Shown here: positions 8,714-17,090 of the stretch, piece after piece | How the letters are laid out: every line of letters starts with the position of its first letter | How positions within the stretch are numbered: the stretch's first letter is position 1 | Assembly (NCBI GenBank): GCA_039565995.1 | Contig: CP154795.1 | Location: forward strand, 2,294,001-2,358,000 | DNA length: 64,000 nucleotides | Direction: 5' to 3' | Source of the DNA: Propionibacteriaceae bacterium ZF39 | GTDB lineage: Bacteria > Actinomycetota > Actinomycetes > Propionibacteriales > Propionibacteriaceae | Made by a program: the position numbers and the translations under genes | The notes under the pieces: generated by a model | The model's database searches: none | Told to the model about the DNA's origin: nothing | Seen by the model: only the letters and a program-made list of their open reading frames with translations

Positions 8714-10009
8714 CTAGATCACCCAGTCGGTGGCGCTCAGGTCCTCCGGCACGGTGCTGCGGATCATGCCGGCGGCGAGCGTATGCCCGGACTGTGCATC
8801 GATCAGCAGGAACGAGCCGGTCTGGCGCGACTCGGCGTACGTCTCCGCCGAGATCTCGTCCGCCAGCTTGAGATGCACGCGACCGATGTCGTTGAGCTCC
8901 AACGCCTGCGCGGGCACACCGGTGAGGGTGTCCAGGTCGAGGCGGCTGTCGAGCTCCTTGACCATGGCCCGGACGGTGCGGGTGGTGTGCTTGAGCAGCA
9001 CCTTGTCACCCGGGCGAAGCGGGCGCTCGGCCAGCCAGCACACCAGGGCCTCGACCTCACGGGTCGGGGTCGGGGCCGCTGCAGCCGACGCGATCAGGTC
9101 ACCGCGGGAGAGGTCGATCTCGTCGGAGAGGCGTACGCTCACCGACTGGCCGGCGAAGGCCTCGGTGAGTTCCCCGTCGGCGGTGTCGATGCCGGTGACG
9201 GTGGCGCTGCGCCCGTTGGGCAGCACCGTGATCTCGTCCCCGACGCGCACGATGCCCGAGGCGATCTGGCCGGCGTACCCGCGATATTCCACATACTCCG
9301 GCGAGACGGCCGCGCCCTGGGGACGCAGCACGTATTGCACCGGAAGCCGGAACGACTGCTCCTCGGGGTTCTCCCCCGCAGGGAGGGTCTCGAGGAGTTC
9401 GAGAAGGGACGGGCCGGCGTACCACGACGTCCGCTCCGACTGCTCGGCGATGTTGTCGCCGTGGAGCGCGGAGACGGGGATCACGGTCACGCCCGGGATG
9501 CCGAGGCCGTCGATGACCTCGCGGACGTTGGCCTCGACCTCACGGAATGTCGCCTCGGAGAACTCCACGAGGTCGATCTTGTTGACCGCGATGATCACGT
9601 GGGGCACGCGCAGCAGCGAGGCGACGGCGAGATGACGACGGGTCTGCTCGAGTACGCCATGGCGCGCGTCGACCAGCAGCACGATCACATCGGCCGTGGA
9701 CGACCCGGTCACGGTGTTGCGGGTGTACTGCACGTGACCGGGGCAGTCCGCGAGGACGAAGGAGCGATTGGGCGTGGCGAAGTAGCGATAGGCGACATCG
9801 ATCGTGATGCCCTGCTCCCGCTCGGCGCGCAGGCCGTCGGTCAGCAGCGCGAGGTCGGCGGTCTCGAGGCCACGCTCGCGGCTGACCCGTTCGACCGACT
9901 CGAGCTGGTCGGCGAGGATCGACTTGGTGTCGTGCAGCAGGCGCCCGACCAGCGTGGACTTGCCGTCGTCGACGGAGCCGGCCGTGGCCAGCCTCAACAG
10001 GGTGCTCAT
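8714..10009 (-). CDS. cysN: Sulfate adenylyltransferase subunit 1 (GTPase)
   Basis: The 431-residue protein is an EF-Tu-like GTPase: P-loop GSVDDGKST near residue 12, an effector REQGITID, DCPGH, and NKID for guanine specificity, followed by two beta-barrel domains. CysN couples GTP hydrolysis to CysD-catalysed formation of adenosine phosphosulfate (APS) from ATP and sulfate. There is no C-terminal APS-kinase domain, which fits direct APS reduction by the downstream CysH. The ATG overlaps the cysD stop (ATGA). Confidence 0.95.
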   Translation of the reverse strand: MSTLLRLATAGSVDDGKSTLVGRLLHDTKSILADQLESVERVSRERGLETADLALLTDGLRAEREQGITIDVAYRYFATPNRSFVLADCPGHVQYTRNTVTGSSTADVIVLLVDARHGVLEQTRRHLAVASLLRVPHVIIAVNKIDLVEFSEATFREVEANVREVIDGLGIPGVTVIPVSALHGDNIAEQSERTSWYAGPSLLELLETLPAGENPEEQSFRLPVQYVLRPQGAAVSPEYVEYRGYAGQIASGIVRVGDEITVLPNGRSATVTGIDTADGELTEAFAGQSVSVRLSDEIDLSRGDLIASAAAAPTPTREVEALVCWLAERPLRPGDKVLLKHTTRTVRAMVKELDSRLDLDTLTGVPAQALELNDIGRVHLKLADEISAETYAESRQTGSFLLIDAQSGHTLAAGMIRSTVPEDLSATDWVI

Positions 10010-10959
10010 CAGAAGTAGCCTTCCTTCTTGCGGTCCTCCATGGCGGCCTCGGTCATCCGGTCATCGGCGCGAGTCGCCCCGCGCTCGGTGATGCGGGTGG
10101 CCGCGACCTCGTCGAGGACGGCGGTGACGTCGAACGCATCCGACTCGACCGCACCGGTGCACGACATGTCGCCGACGGTGCGATAGCGCACCTGCTTGGT
10201 CACGACGGTCTCGCCGTCGCGCGGCTGGGCGAACTCACCGACGGACAGCAGCATGCCGTCGCGCTCGAACACCTCCCGCTCGTGGGCGTAATAGAGGGTC
10301 GGGAGCTCGATGTTCTCCCGGGCGATGTAGCGCCAGATGTCGAGCTCGGTCCAGTTGGACAGCGGGAAGACCCGGACATGCTCACCGGCGCGGTGACGGG
10401 TGTTGTAGAGGTTCCACAGCTCGGGGCGCTGATTGCGCGGATCCCACTGGCCGAAGTCGTCGCGAAGGGAGACCACGCGCTCCTTGGCCCGGGCCTTCTC
10501 CTCGTCGCGGCGGCCACCGCCATAGACGGCGTCGAACCGGCCCTGCTCGATCGCGTCCAGCAACGGCGCGGTCTGGAGCGGGTTGCGGGTGCCGTCGGGG
10601 CGTTCGCTCAGGCGGCCGTCGTCGATCCAGTCCTGGACCTTCGCGACCTCGAGTCGCAGCCCGAGTCGCTCGACGGTGCGGTCGCGGAAATCGAGGACCT
10701 CGGGGAAGTTGTGGCCCGTGTCGACGTGCAGCACCGGGAACGGGATCGGCGCCGGCCAGAAGGCCTTGCGCGCCAGGTGGAGCATGACGACGGAGTCCTT
10801 GCCGCCCGAGAAGAGCAGCACACAGCGCTCGCGCTCGGCCGTCACCTCCCGGAAGATGTGGATGGACTCGCTCTCCAGCGCCGACAGCTGGTCGAGATGG
10901 CGTGCCGATTCCTGCCGGACATCGGTCTCAAGATCGAGGCTCACAGGTGGATTCCGCAT
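10009..10959 (-). CDS. cysD: Sulfate adenylyltransferase subunit 2
   Basis: The protein is about 316 residues and belongs to the PP-loop ATP pyrophosphatases. It has LLFSGGKDSVVML near residue 50, HVDTGHNFPEVL, GGGRRDEEKARAKER and the usual tail RKKEGYF. With CysN it activates sulfate to APS. Two starts are possible: the ATG at 10959, overlapping cysH by 19 bases, or a GTG at 10944 that overlaps the cysH stop as GTGA, the same arrangement as cysG and the chelatase. The conserved region begins after both, so the first 5 residues are uncertain. Confidence 0.93.
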   Translation of the reverse strand: MRNPPVSLDLETDVRQESARHLDQLSALESESIHIFREVTAERERCVLLFSGGKDSVVMLHLARKAFWPAPIPFPVLHVDTGHNFPEVLDFRDRTVERLGLRLEVAKVQDWIDDGRLSERPDGTRNPLQTAPLLDAIEQGRFDAVYGGGRRDEEKARAKERVVSLRDDFGQWDPRNQRPELWNLYNTRHRAGEHVRVFPLSNWTELDIWRYIARENIELPTLYYAHEREVFERDGMLLSVGEFAQPRDGETVVTKQVRYRTVGDMSCTGAVESDAFDVTAVLDEVAATRITERGATRADDRMTEAAMEDRKKEGYF

Positions 10960-11684
10960 TCTGTCTTGGCGAGACCGGCCCAGCGGCCGGCTCGGGGATC
11001 TTCTCCGGGGGCGACCCGGCGGGTGCAGGGGGCGCAGCCGATCGACGGATAGCCATCGGCCAGCAGCGGGTTGATCGGGACGAGGTTGTCCTCGGCGTAG
11101 GTGATGACCTCGTCGAAGGTCCAGCCCGCGATGGGGTTGAGCTTGACCATGTGGTGGGTCTCGTCCCATTCGACGAGCTTGGCGTTGGCGCGGAGGGCGT
11201 TGTCCTCACGGCGGACGCCCGTCACCCAGGCCTGATAACCGGCCAGGGTCGCGTTGAGCGGCTCGACCTTGCGGAGCTGGCAGCAGAGCGCCGGATCGCG
11301 ATCGTGGAGCTTCTCGCCATATTCGGCGTCCTGCTCCGCGACCGTCTGCTTCGGCGTGACCTCGATCAGCGTGATCGGCAGCTTCTGCTGCAGCGCATCC
11401 CGCGTCGCGTGGGTCTCGGGGAAGTGATAGCCCGTCTCCAGGAAGAGCACGTCGACGCCGGGCAGCACCTGGCTCGCCAGGTGACTGAGCACGGTGTCGG
11501 CAGCCATCGAGCACGCGACGGCGAGCTTGTCGCCGAAGACCTCGCCCGCCCAGGCGAGGACCTCCTCGGCGGTGGTATCGGCGAACCGCTCCCCCGCCTC
11601 CTCGGCGAGGGTCCTGAGCGCCTCGGGCGTACGCTCCGGCGGCGTCGGCAGATCACGCGGCGGCGGGGTCAGCTGGATCTTCAT
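10941..11684 (-). CDS. cysH: Adenosine phosphosulfate (APS) reductase
   Basis: The 247-residue protein is of the CysH family, with FLETGYHFPET, TGVRRED and a C-terminal ECGIHL that carries the catalytic cysteine (Cys243). Paired cysteines at 134-135 and 217/220 (CCQLRK, CAPCTRR) are the [4Fe-4S] ligands that distinguish APS reductases from PAPS reductases. It therefore reduces APS directly to sulfite with thioredoxin, consistent with the absence of an APS kinase here. The ATG overlaps the sulfite reductase stop (ATGA). Confidence 0.94.
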   Translation of the reverse strand: MKIQLTPPPRDLPTPPERTPEALRTLAEEAGERFADTTAEEVLAWAGEVFGDKLAVACSMAADTVLSHLASQVLPGVDVLFLETGYHFPETHATRDALQQKLPITLIEVTPKQTVAEQDAEYGEKLHDRDPALCCQLRKVEPLNATLAGYQAWVTGVRREDNALRANAKLVEWDETHHMVKLNPIAGWTFDEVITYAEDNLVPINPLLADGYPSIGCAPCTRRVAPGEDPRAGRWAGLAKTECGIHL

Positions 11685-13372
11685 GCGGTGAACACCTCGT
11701 CTTCTGCGCGGTGGGCCCAGGCGGCGAAGGACTCGCCCTCGGTGCGATCCTCCGCATAGCGGCGGACGATCCGCTCGGTCCAGTCGGGGAGGTTCTCGGC
11801 GGTGACCTTCAGTCCCCGGACCGTACGCCCCAGCTCACCGTCCTCGCCCTTCGTGTCGGCCAGGCCGCCACCGAGGTGGACCTGGAAACCGAACTCACCC
11901 TTGAGCATCTGGCCCTTGAGGCCGATGTCGGCGACCTGGATGCGGGCGCAGGAGTTGGGGCAGCCGTTGAGGTTGATCGACAGCTGGGTGTCTCCCAGGT
12001 CAAGGTCGGTCAGGCGCGTCTCGAGCTCGTCGATCAGCGTGGCGGCGAGCCCCTTGGTCTCGACGAAGGCGAGCTTGCAGTATTCGATTCCGGTGCAGGC
12101 CATCGTGCCGCGGCGGAAGATGCTGGGGCGGGCCTGCAGGCCGATCGCGCTCAGGCCCTCGACCAGGGTTTCCGCCTTGTCGGGATCGACGTCGAGGACC
12201 AGCAGCTTCTGGTGCGGGGTGAGGGTGACACGACCGGAGCCGGCGGCCTCGGCGAGATCGGCGATCTGGTTCAGGATGGTGCCGGACACGCGGCCCACAG
12301 TGGGGGCGGCGCCGACCCAGACGCGGCCGTCCTTCTGCTCGTGCACGCCGACGTGGTCATAGTTGCCCTTCGCGGGAGCCGGGGCCGGGCCGTCGGGCAG
12401 CTCGCGCCCGAGGTATTCCTCCTGCAGGACCTGGCGGAACTTCTCGACGCCCCAGTCGTTGACGAGGAACTTCAGGCGGGCGCGCATGCGATTGCGGCGG
12501 TAGCCGTAGTCGCGGAAGATGCTGATGACCGCGTGCCAGACCTCGGCCGCCTCGTCCTGGCGCACGAAGACCCCGACGCGCTTGGCGAGCATCGGGTTGG
12601 TCGAGAGCCCGCCGCCGACCCAGAGGTCATAGCCGACGCCGAGGTCGGGATGCTCGACGCCCACGAGGGAGATGTCGTTGATCTCGTGCACGACGTCGAG
12701 GCTCGGGTGGCCGGTGATCGCGGTCTTGAACTTGCGCGGCAGGTTGGCCAGCTCGGGATCGCCGATGAAGCGCTCGCGGATGTCCTCGACCACGGGGGTC
12801 GGGTCGATGAGCTCATCGGCCGCGATGCCGGCCACGGGCGAGGCGAGGAACCCGCGGGGAGTGTCGCCACAGGCCTCGGTCGTGTGCAGCCCCACGGTCG
12901 CCAGCCGGTCCCAGATCTCGGGGACATCCTCGACGCGGATCCAGTGATACTGGATGTTCTGCCGGTCGGTGATGTCTGCGGTGTCGCGCGCGAAGTCGGT
13001 CGAGATCCCGCCCAGCACGCGCAACGCCTCGGTGCTCAGCGCCTGGCCGTCGATGCGGACGCGCATCATCAGGAACTCCGACGACATCTCGGCATCGCTC
13101 AGGGTGCCGGTGCGCGAAGCCTCGAGGGTCTGGTCGCGCTGGGTATACAGCCCATACCACCGCATCCGGCCCAGGAGGTCGTCGTGCGGGATCGACGCAA
13201 ATCCGGTCTTCGAATAATCGTCGATGATCCGCTGGGCCACGCTCAGACCACCGTCGGCGGCCTTGAACTCCTCATTCGGGTTGAGCGGGGTCTTGCCGTC
13301 GACCTTCCACTGGCCGTTCGGCTTCGCATTTCGGGCGGGGCGGGGAGCCTTGGCGGGCACAGTCGTAGTCAT
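11681..13372 (-). CDS. sir: Ferredoxin-dependent sulfite reductase (sirohaem, [4Fe-4S])
   Basis: The 563-residue protein is a NirA/Sir-type reductase with two ferrodoxin-like half-domains. The sirohaem/[4Fe-4S] ligands are in CTGIEYC (Cys426, Cys432) and GCPNSC (Cys471, Cys475). It reduces sulfite to sulfide. Nitrite reductases share this fold, but the operon (cysH, cysD, cysN, sirohaem genes) points to sulfite. The ATG at 13372 follows AAGG at 5 bases and was preferred to the in-frame GTG at 13378. It is the first gene of the operon. The 130-base leader holds the short dyad GGGATTTCCC near 13470, but no recognised riboswitch. Confidence 0.92.
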   Translation of the reverse strand: MTTTVPAKAPRPARNAKPNGQWKVDGKTPLNPNEEFKAADGGLSVAQRIIDDYSKTGFASIPHDDLLGRMRWYGLYTQRDQTLEASRTGTLSDAEMSSEFLMMRVRIDGQALSTEALRVLGGISTDFARDTADITDRQNIQYHWIRVEDVPEIWDRLATVGLHTTEACGDTPRGFLASPVAGIAADELIDPTPVVEDIRERFIGDPELANLPRKFKTAITGHPSLDVVHEINDISLVGVEHPDLGVGYDLWVGGGLSTNPMLAKRVGVFVRQDEAAEVWHAVISIFRDYGYRRNRMRARLKFLVNDWGVEKFRQVLQEEYLGRELPDGPAPAPAKGNYDHVGVHEQKDGRVWVGAAPTVGRVSGTILNQIADLAEAAGSGRVTLTPHQKLLVLDVDPDKAETLVEGLSAIGLQARPSIFRRGTMACTGIEYCKLAFVETKGLAATLIDELETRLTDLDLGDTQLSINLNGCPNSCARIQVADIGLKGQMLKGEFGFQVHLGGGLADTKGEDGELGRTVRGLKVTAENLPDWTERIVRRYAEDRTEGESFAAWAHRAEDEVFTA

Positions 13373-13506
13373 GGTCACCTTCGCTGGGAGGCTTCCCCCG
13401 CATCGGCGGTGCAGGGGTGGGCAGGCTCGGCCCGCCGCGTATTGGGAACCGTAATGGACCCATAGGGAAATCCCAAATCAGGGTCACATGACGGAATGTC
13501 TCCCGG

Positions 13507-14022
13507 TCAGTCGACCGCTTTCGCCCGGAAGAAGTGCCGCCCGCCCGGGATGGTCAGGACCATGTGCTCTCCATCGGAGCGGACGTCGACCTCGACCCGA
13601 TCATCGGGGTCGCCGAGGGAGCCGGAGCGCACGTCCAGTTCCACTTCGCTCACCGATCGTCCATGGACCAACTCGGCCCGACGGCCGTCGCCCAGCGTCA
13701 GCGCCCCGGTCACCCAGGGGCCGGCTCGGAGTAACCCCCGCAGACGGATCCAGAGGATGAGCATCGTGATCCCACCGGCCAGTGCTCCGCCCGCGAGCCC
13801 GCCCGCTGCGACGAGCACCGGCAGGCCCCAGTCGTCGGAGAGATAGCCCAGGAGCACCAGGGCCACGGCGGCGCCGGCAGCCACCAGCCCGACGACGAGG
13901 AGCAGCAGGGCGATCCACAGGCCCCTCCTCGCGGAACGTCGTGTGTCCGGGTCTTCCCACGCAGCGGGCCGGGGAATGGGCGCGCTGATCGCCGGCAGCT
14001 GGGTGGTCGGCTGATCGGTCAC
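13507..14022 (-). CDS. Small membrane protein of unknown function
   Basis: The 171-residue protein is not recognised. A proline-rich cytoplasmic N-terminus of about 35 residues precedes two strong transmembrane segments (about residues 36-60 and 68-92). A soluble C-terminal half of about 75 residues follows, rich in Val, Asp and Gly and probably beta-structured. The start is a GTG with CATGCT ending 6 bases upstream, which may be a leaderless promoter. It lies alone between the sulfate operon and the PIG-L deacetylase, divergent from the latter. Confidence 0.7.
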   Translation of the reverse strand: MTDQPTTQLPAISAPIPRPAAWEDPDTRRSARRGLWIALLLLVVGLVAAGAAVALVLLGYLSDDWGLPVLVAAGGLAGGALAGGITMLILWIRLRGLLRAGPWVTGALTLGDGRRAELVHGRSVSEVELDVRSGSLGDPDDRVEVDVRSDGEHMVLTIPGGRHFFRAKAVD

Positions 14023-14072
14023 CCCTCAAGCATGCCCGAGATTCGCGGCAAACCTGAGGCAGGATGTGGCCC

Positions 14073-14774
14073 ATGTCTCGCGTGCTCGTTGTCGTTGCCC
14101 ATCCCGATGATTCCGATTTCGGGGCCGCCGGCTCTCTCGCCCACATGGCCGACAACGGTGACGAGGTCACCCTCCTGTTCTGCACGCGGGGTGAACAGGG
14201 TGGATTCGACCCCAGCCTCCACGAGCAGATGCCCATGATCCGCGAGGCCGAACAGAAGGAGGCCGCGGCCGTCCTGGGCATCACCGATGTCCGTTTCCTC
14301 GAGGGCTATCGCGACGGCTGGCTCCACCCGAGCTATGACCTGCAGCGCGACATCGTCAAGGTGATCCGCCAGGTCCGGCCCGACCTCATGATCATTCAGT
14401 CGGCCGAGCGTCGCTATGACCAGATCTATGCCTCCCACCCCGACCATCTGGCGGCCGGCGAGGCGACCATTCGCGCGATCTATCCCGCCGCGGAAAACCA
14501 GTTCGCGTGGCCCGAACTGATCACCGAGGAGGGCCTGGAGCCCCACATGGTCCCCGAATTCTGGGTGATGAGCCACGCCAACGCCGCCCATGTCGTCGAC
14601 ATCACCGACACCCTCGACCGGAAGGTGGGTGCCCTCCTGGCCCACCGGTCCCAGACCGCGCATCGCGGTGACGAACTCGGCACCTTCGTCCGGGCTCGCG
14701 CCCAGGACCTCGCCAAGCAGCACGGCCTGCCCGAGGGACACGCCGCCGAGGTCTTCCTGCGCGTCGTGCGCTGA
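14073..14774 (+). CDS. PIG-L family N-acetyl sugar deacetylase
   Basis: The 233-residue protein starts MSRVLVVVAHPDDSDFG. The AHPDD motif supplies the catalytic Asp and zinc ligands, and HPDHLAAG near residue 131 supplies the further His. The family (MshB, Mca, GlcNAc-PI deacetylase) removes acetyl or acyl groups from N-acyl glucosaminyl compounds with zinc. It could belong to mycothiol metabolism, but length and context do not decide between MshB, Mca and other members. A second in-frame ATG lies 9 bases upstream (14064); the later one fits the family start. Confidence 0.85.
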   Translation: MSRVLVVVAHPDDSDFGAAGSLAHMADNGDEVTLLFCTRGEQGGFDPSLHEQMPMIREAEQKEAAAVLGITDVRFLEGYRDGWLHPSYDLQRDIVKVIRQVRPDLMIIQSAERRYDQIYASHPDHLAAGEATIRAIYPAAENQFAWPELITEEGLEPHMVPEFWVMSHANAAHVVDITDTLDRKVGALLAHRSQTAHRGDELGTFVRARAQDLAKQHGLPEGHAAEVFLRVVR

Positions 14775-14789
14775 CTTGTGGCGGGCCTC

Positions 14790-14795
14790 TAGGCT
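14790..14795 (+). promoter_or_regulatory. -10 box (TAGGCT) of leaderless sppA
   Basis: TAGGCT ends 6 bases before the sppA ATG at 14802, and no Shine-Dalgarno sequence precedes the ATG. This predicts a transcript beginning at the start codon. Confidence 0.5.
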
Positions 14796-14801
14796 CGGTG
14801 C

Positions 14802-16535
14802 ATGGACCCGATCGCGCTGCTGCGAACCGTACGCCCCACCCCCCAGCATCCCCTCGTCCTCGAGCTCGATCTCGCCCGCGGTGTGATCAGCCAGTCCCCC
14901 GGCCACCCACTCGAAGCCTTCCGCGCCCGGCATTCCGCCTCGATGCGCCAGATCCGCGATGGCCTGACCAAGGCGGCGCAGGATCCCAAGGTGGCCGGCC
15001 TGGTGGTGCACATCGGGTCCTGCCCTCTCGACCCGGCCCAGTGCGACGAGATCGGTGAGTTGATCGCTCGCTTCGGCGAACACAAGCCCACCATCGCGTG
15101 GAGCGAGACCTTCGGTGAGCTCGGGAACGCGACGCTGGCGTACCGGCTGGCCTCCTTCGCCCGCGAGATCTGGATCGCCCCGACGGGCGGCCTCGGCCTC
15201 ACCGGCATCCAGCTGGCGGCAACCCTGCTGCGCGGTGGCCTGGAGAAGCTCGACATCGAGCCGCAGTTCGCGCAGCGCAAGGAATACAAGACCGCGGCCG
15301 ACCAGTTCGCCGCGACCGAGATCACCGACGCCCACCGCGAGATGCTCCAGCGGATCGCCGACTCGATCGTGGACGACACGATCACCGGAGTGGCCGCCCG
15401 CCGCCATCTCGACCCCAGGGCTGTCCGTCAGGCCGTCGACAATTCCCCGCTCGCCGCGGAGGACGCGCTGCAGGCGGGCCTGATCGACCAGCTGGGTTAT
15501 CGCGACGAGGTGTACGCGGAGTTGCGCCGCCGGTTCGGCGAGGAGGTCGGCGGGGAGAAGGAGATCTCGCTGCAGTACGCCCACCGCTATGCCCGCGCCC
15601 ACGGCCAGGGTCGCCTCGACGGGCTCCTCAATCGCAATCGTGACGCGATCGGGCTGGTCGAACTCTCGGGCGCGATCGTGTTCGGGCCGAGCCAGCCGGG
15701 GCCCTCATCGAGCTCAGCCGGCTCCGACACCATTGCGGCCCACCTGCGCGAGGCCGCCCGCGACGAGCACGTGAAAGCCGTCGTCCTGCGTATCAACTCC
15801 CCGGGCGGGTCCTATATCGCCTCCGACACCATTCGTCGCGAGGTGCTGCAGCTCCGCAAGGCCGGCAAGCCGGTGATCGCATCGATGGGAGCCGTTGCGG
15901 CCTCGGGTGGCTACTACGCCGCCATGGGCTGCGATGCCATCGTCGCCAACCCGACCACGCTGACCGGCTCGATCGGGGTGCTCGCCGGCAAGTTCGTCCT
16001 CGGCGGGCTGGTCGATCGACTGGGGCTGGTCCGCGAGGACATCCTGGCCGGTGCGAACGCCGGCTGGTTCAGCACCCAGACCCCGTTCGACGAGGACCAG
16101 TGGGCCAAGCTCAACGAATGGCTCGACACCGTCTATGCCGATTTCACGACCAAGGCCGCCGCCGATCGCCGCATGCCCCTCGACGAGTTCGAGCCCCTGG
16201 CCCGCGGCCGGGTGTGGACCGGTGCCGATGCCCACGCGCGCGGATTGGTCGACAGAATCGGCGGCATCGCCACCGCCCTCGAGATGGCGGCCGACCGGGT
16301 CGGCGTACGCCTGGACTCCCTGCAGGTCCGGGGCGTCCCCGCATTGCCCTGGCTCGAGCAGCTCAAACCCGCCGAATCGAGCGAAAGCCGCGGTGTCGAC
16401 GCCACGATGACGTTCCCGCGGGAACGTCTGCTGACCGGTTCGCCGGAGGACAGGCTCACCGCGCTTGCTGAATTCGTCGGCATCGGACTCCCCCACGGCG
16501 TCCTCGCGCTGCCGTGGCAACTCACGATCCGTTGA
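14802..16535 (+). CDS. sppA: Signal peptide peptidase SppA, 67K type (two S49 domains)
   Basis: The 577-residue protein contains two S49 serine-peptidase domains. The N-terminal half carries the general-base lysine in RKEYKTAAD (Lys163). The C-terminal half carries the nucleophile in AVAASGGYYAA (about Ser368) with the TLTGSIGV strand after it. SppA degrades signal-peptide remnants at the membrane; there is no obvious N-terminal signal here, so it may be cytoplasmic or peripheral. Near residue 537 an exact 18-bp palindrome is read as TFPRER in a non-conserved linker. The 3' end overlaps the convergent acetyltransferase by 14 bases. Confidence 0.9.
   Translation: MDPIALLRTVRPTPQHPLVLELDLARGVISQSPGHPLEAFRARHSASMRQIRDGLTKAAQDPKVAGLVVHIGSCPLDPAQCDEIGELIARFGEHKPTIAWSETFGELGNATLAYRLASFAREIWIAPTGGLGLTGIQLAATLLRGGLEKLDIEPQFAQRKEYKTAADQFAATEITDAHREMLQRIADSIVDDTITGVAARRHLDPRAVRQAVDNSPLAAEDALQAGLIDQLGYRDEVYAELRRRFGEEVGGEKEISLQYAHRYARAHGQGRLDGLLNRNRDAIGLVELSGAIVFGPSQPGPSSSSAGSDTIAAHLREAARDEHVKAVVLRINSPGGSYIASDTIRREVLQLRKAGKPVIASMGAVAASGGYYAAMGCDAIVANPTTLTGSIGVLAGKFVLGGLVDRLGLVREDILAGANAGWFSTQTPFDEDQWAKLNEWLDTVYADFTTKAAADRRMPLDEFEPLARGRVWTGADAHARGLVDRIGGIATALEMAADRVGVRLDSLQVRGVPALPWLEQLKPAESSESRGVDATMTFPRERLLTGSPEDRLTALAEFVGIGLPHGVLALPWQLTIR
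16410..16427. repeat. Palindrome copy 2 (ACGTTCCCGCGGGAACGT), inside sppA
   Basis: An exact 18-bp copy in the C-terminal linker of sppA. It is read in a different phase from the copies in cysG and the HNH gene, giving TFPRER instead of DVPAGTS. Confidence 0.9.
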
Positions 16536-16995
16536 CTTTCCGTCGCATCGCCCGGTGCGGGATGCCGTCCTCGAGGTACGCCTCCCCTTCGGCCACGAAG
16601 CCGAAGCCGGCGTACCACTCGACCAGGTGCGCCTGGGCGGACAGGACGAACTCGCTGTCGGGATAGGCGGCCAGCACGCGCTCGGTCAGCCGACTCGCGA
16701 GCCCCCGGCCGCGGGCCGCGGGCGCTGTCGCCACGCGCCCGATGCGGCGTACCGGAACTCCGGCCCGGTTCACCCCGTCGTCGAGGACACGCAGGCAGGC
16801 GGTGATTCCGGTTCCGTCCTCGATCCACCACTGCTCGGCGCCCGCCTCCAGATCACGCCCATCGAGGTCGAGGTAGGCACAGTCCTGCTCGACCACGAAG
16901 ACAGCCGCGCGCAGGGCCAGCAGGCCATAAATGGTCGTGCCATCGAGGTCCGTCCACGGCGCCCGCCTCATCGCAGAATCTGCAACCAAACCCAT
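16522..16995 (-). CDS. GNAT acetyltransferase, ElaA family
   Basis: The protein has up to 157 residues. The LRAAVFVVEQDCAYLDLDGRDL segment matches ElaA, and VATAPAARGRGLASRL is the acetyl-CoA-binding loop (motif A). The substrate is unknown. The start may be the ATG at 16995 or, more in line with ElaA, the ATG at 16971 (MRRAPWTDLDG). Divergent from cstA. Confidence 0.85.
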   Translation of the reverse strand: MGLVADSAMRRAPWTDLDGTTIYGLLALRAAVFVVEQDCAYLDLDGRDLEAGAEQWWIEDGTGITACLRVLDDGVNRAGVPVRRIGRVATAPAARGRGLASRLTERVLAAYPDSEFVLSAQAHLVEWYAGFGFVAEGEAYLEDGIPHRAMRRKVNGS

Positions 16996-17090
16996 ATCCC
17001 AATCGTTATGCAGAGGTCGTTTCTCCGGGTATAGCGTCCCAGACAGGGCCCCGGATTTCCCTTCCGGGACGCGATTCCTCCAGGAGAGCC

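Noticed and set aside
7769-10018. A 749-codon rightward open frame opposite cysG and cysN
   Set aside because: It is the antisense shadow of conserved sulfate-assimilation genes, with a repetitive His/Gly/Asp composition.
13373-13506. A SAM riboswitch or cysteine-rich leader peptide before the sulfate operon
   Set aside because: The conserved core of actinobacterial SAM-IV type riboswitches was not found, and the short open frame in the leader (MRGKPPSEGDHDYDC) lacks a run of cysteines.
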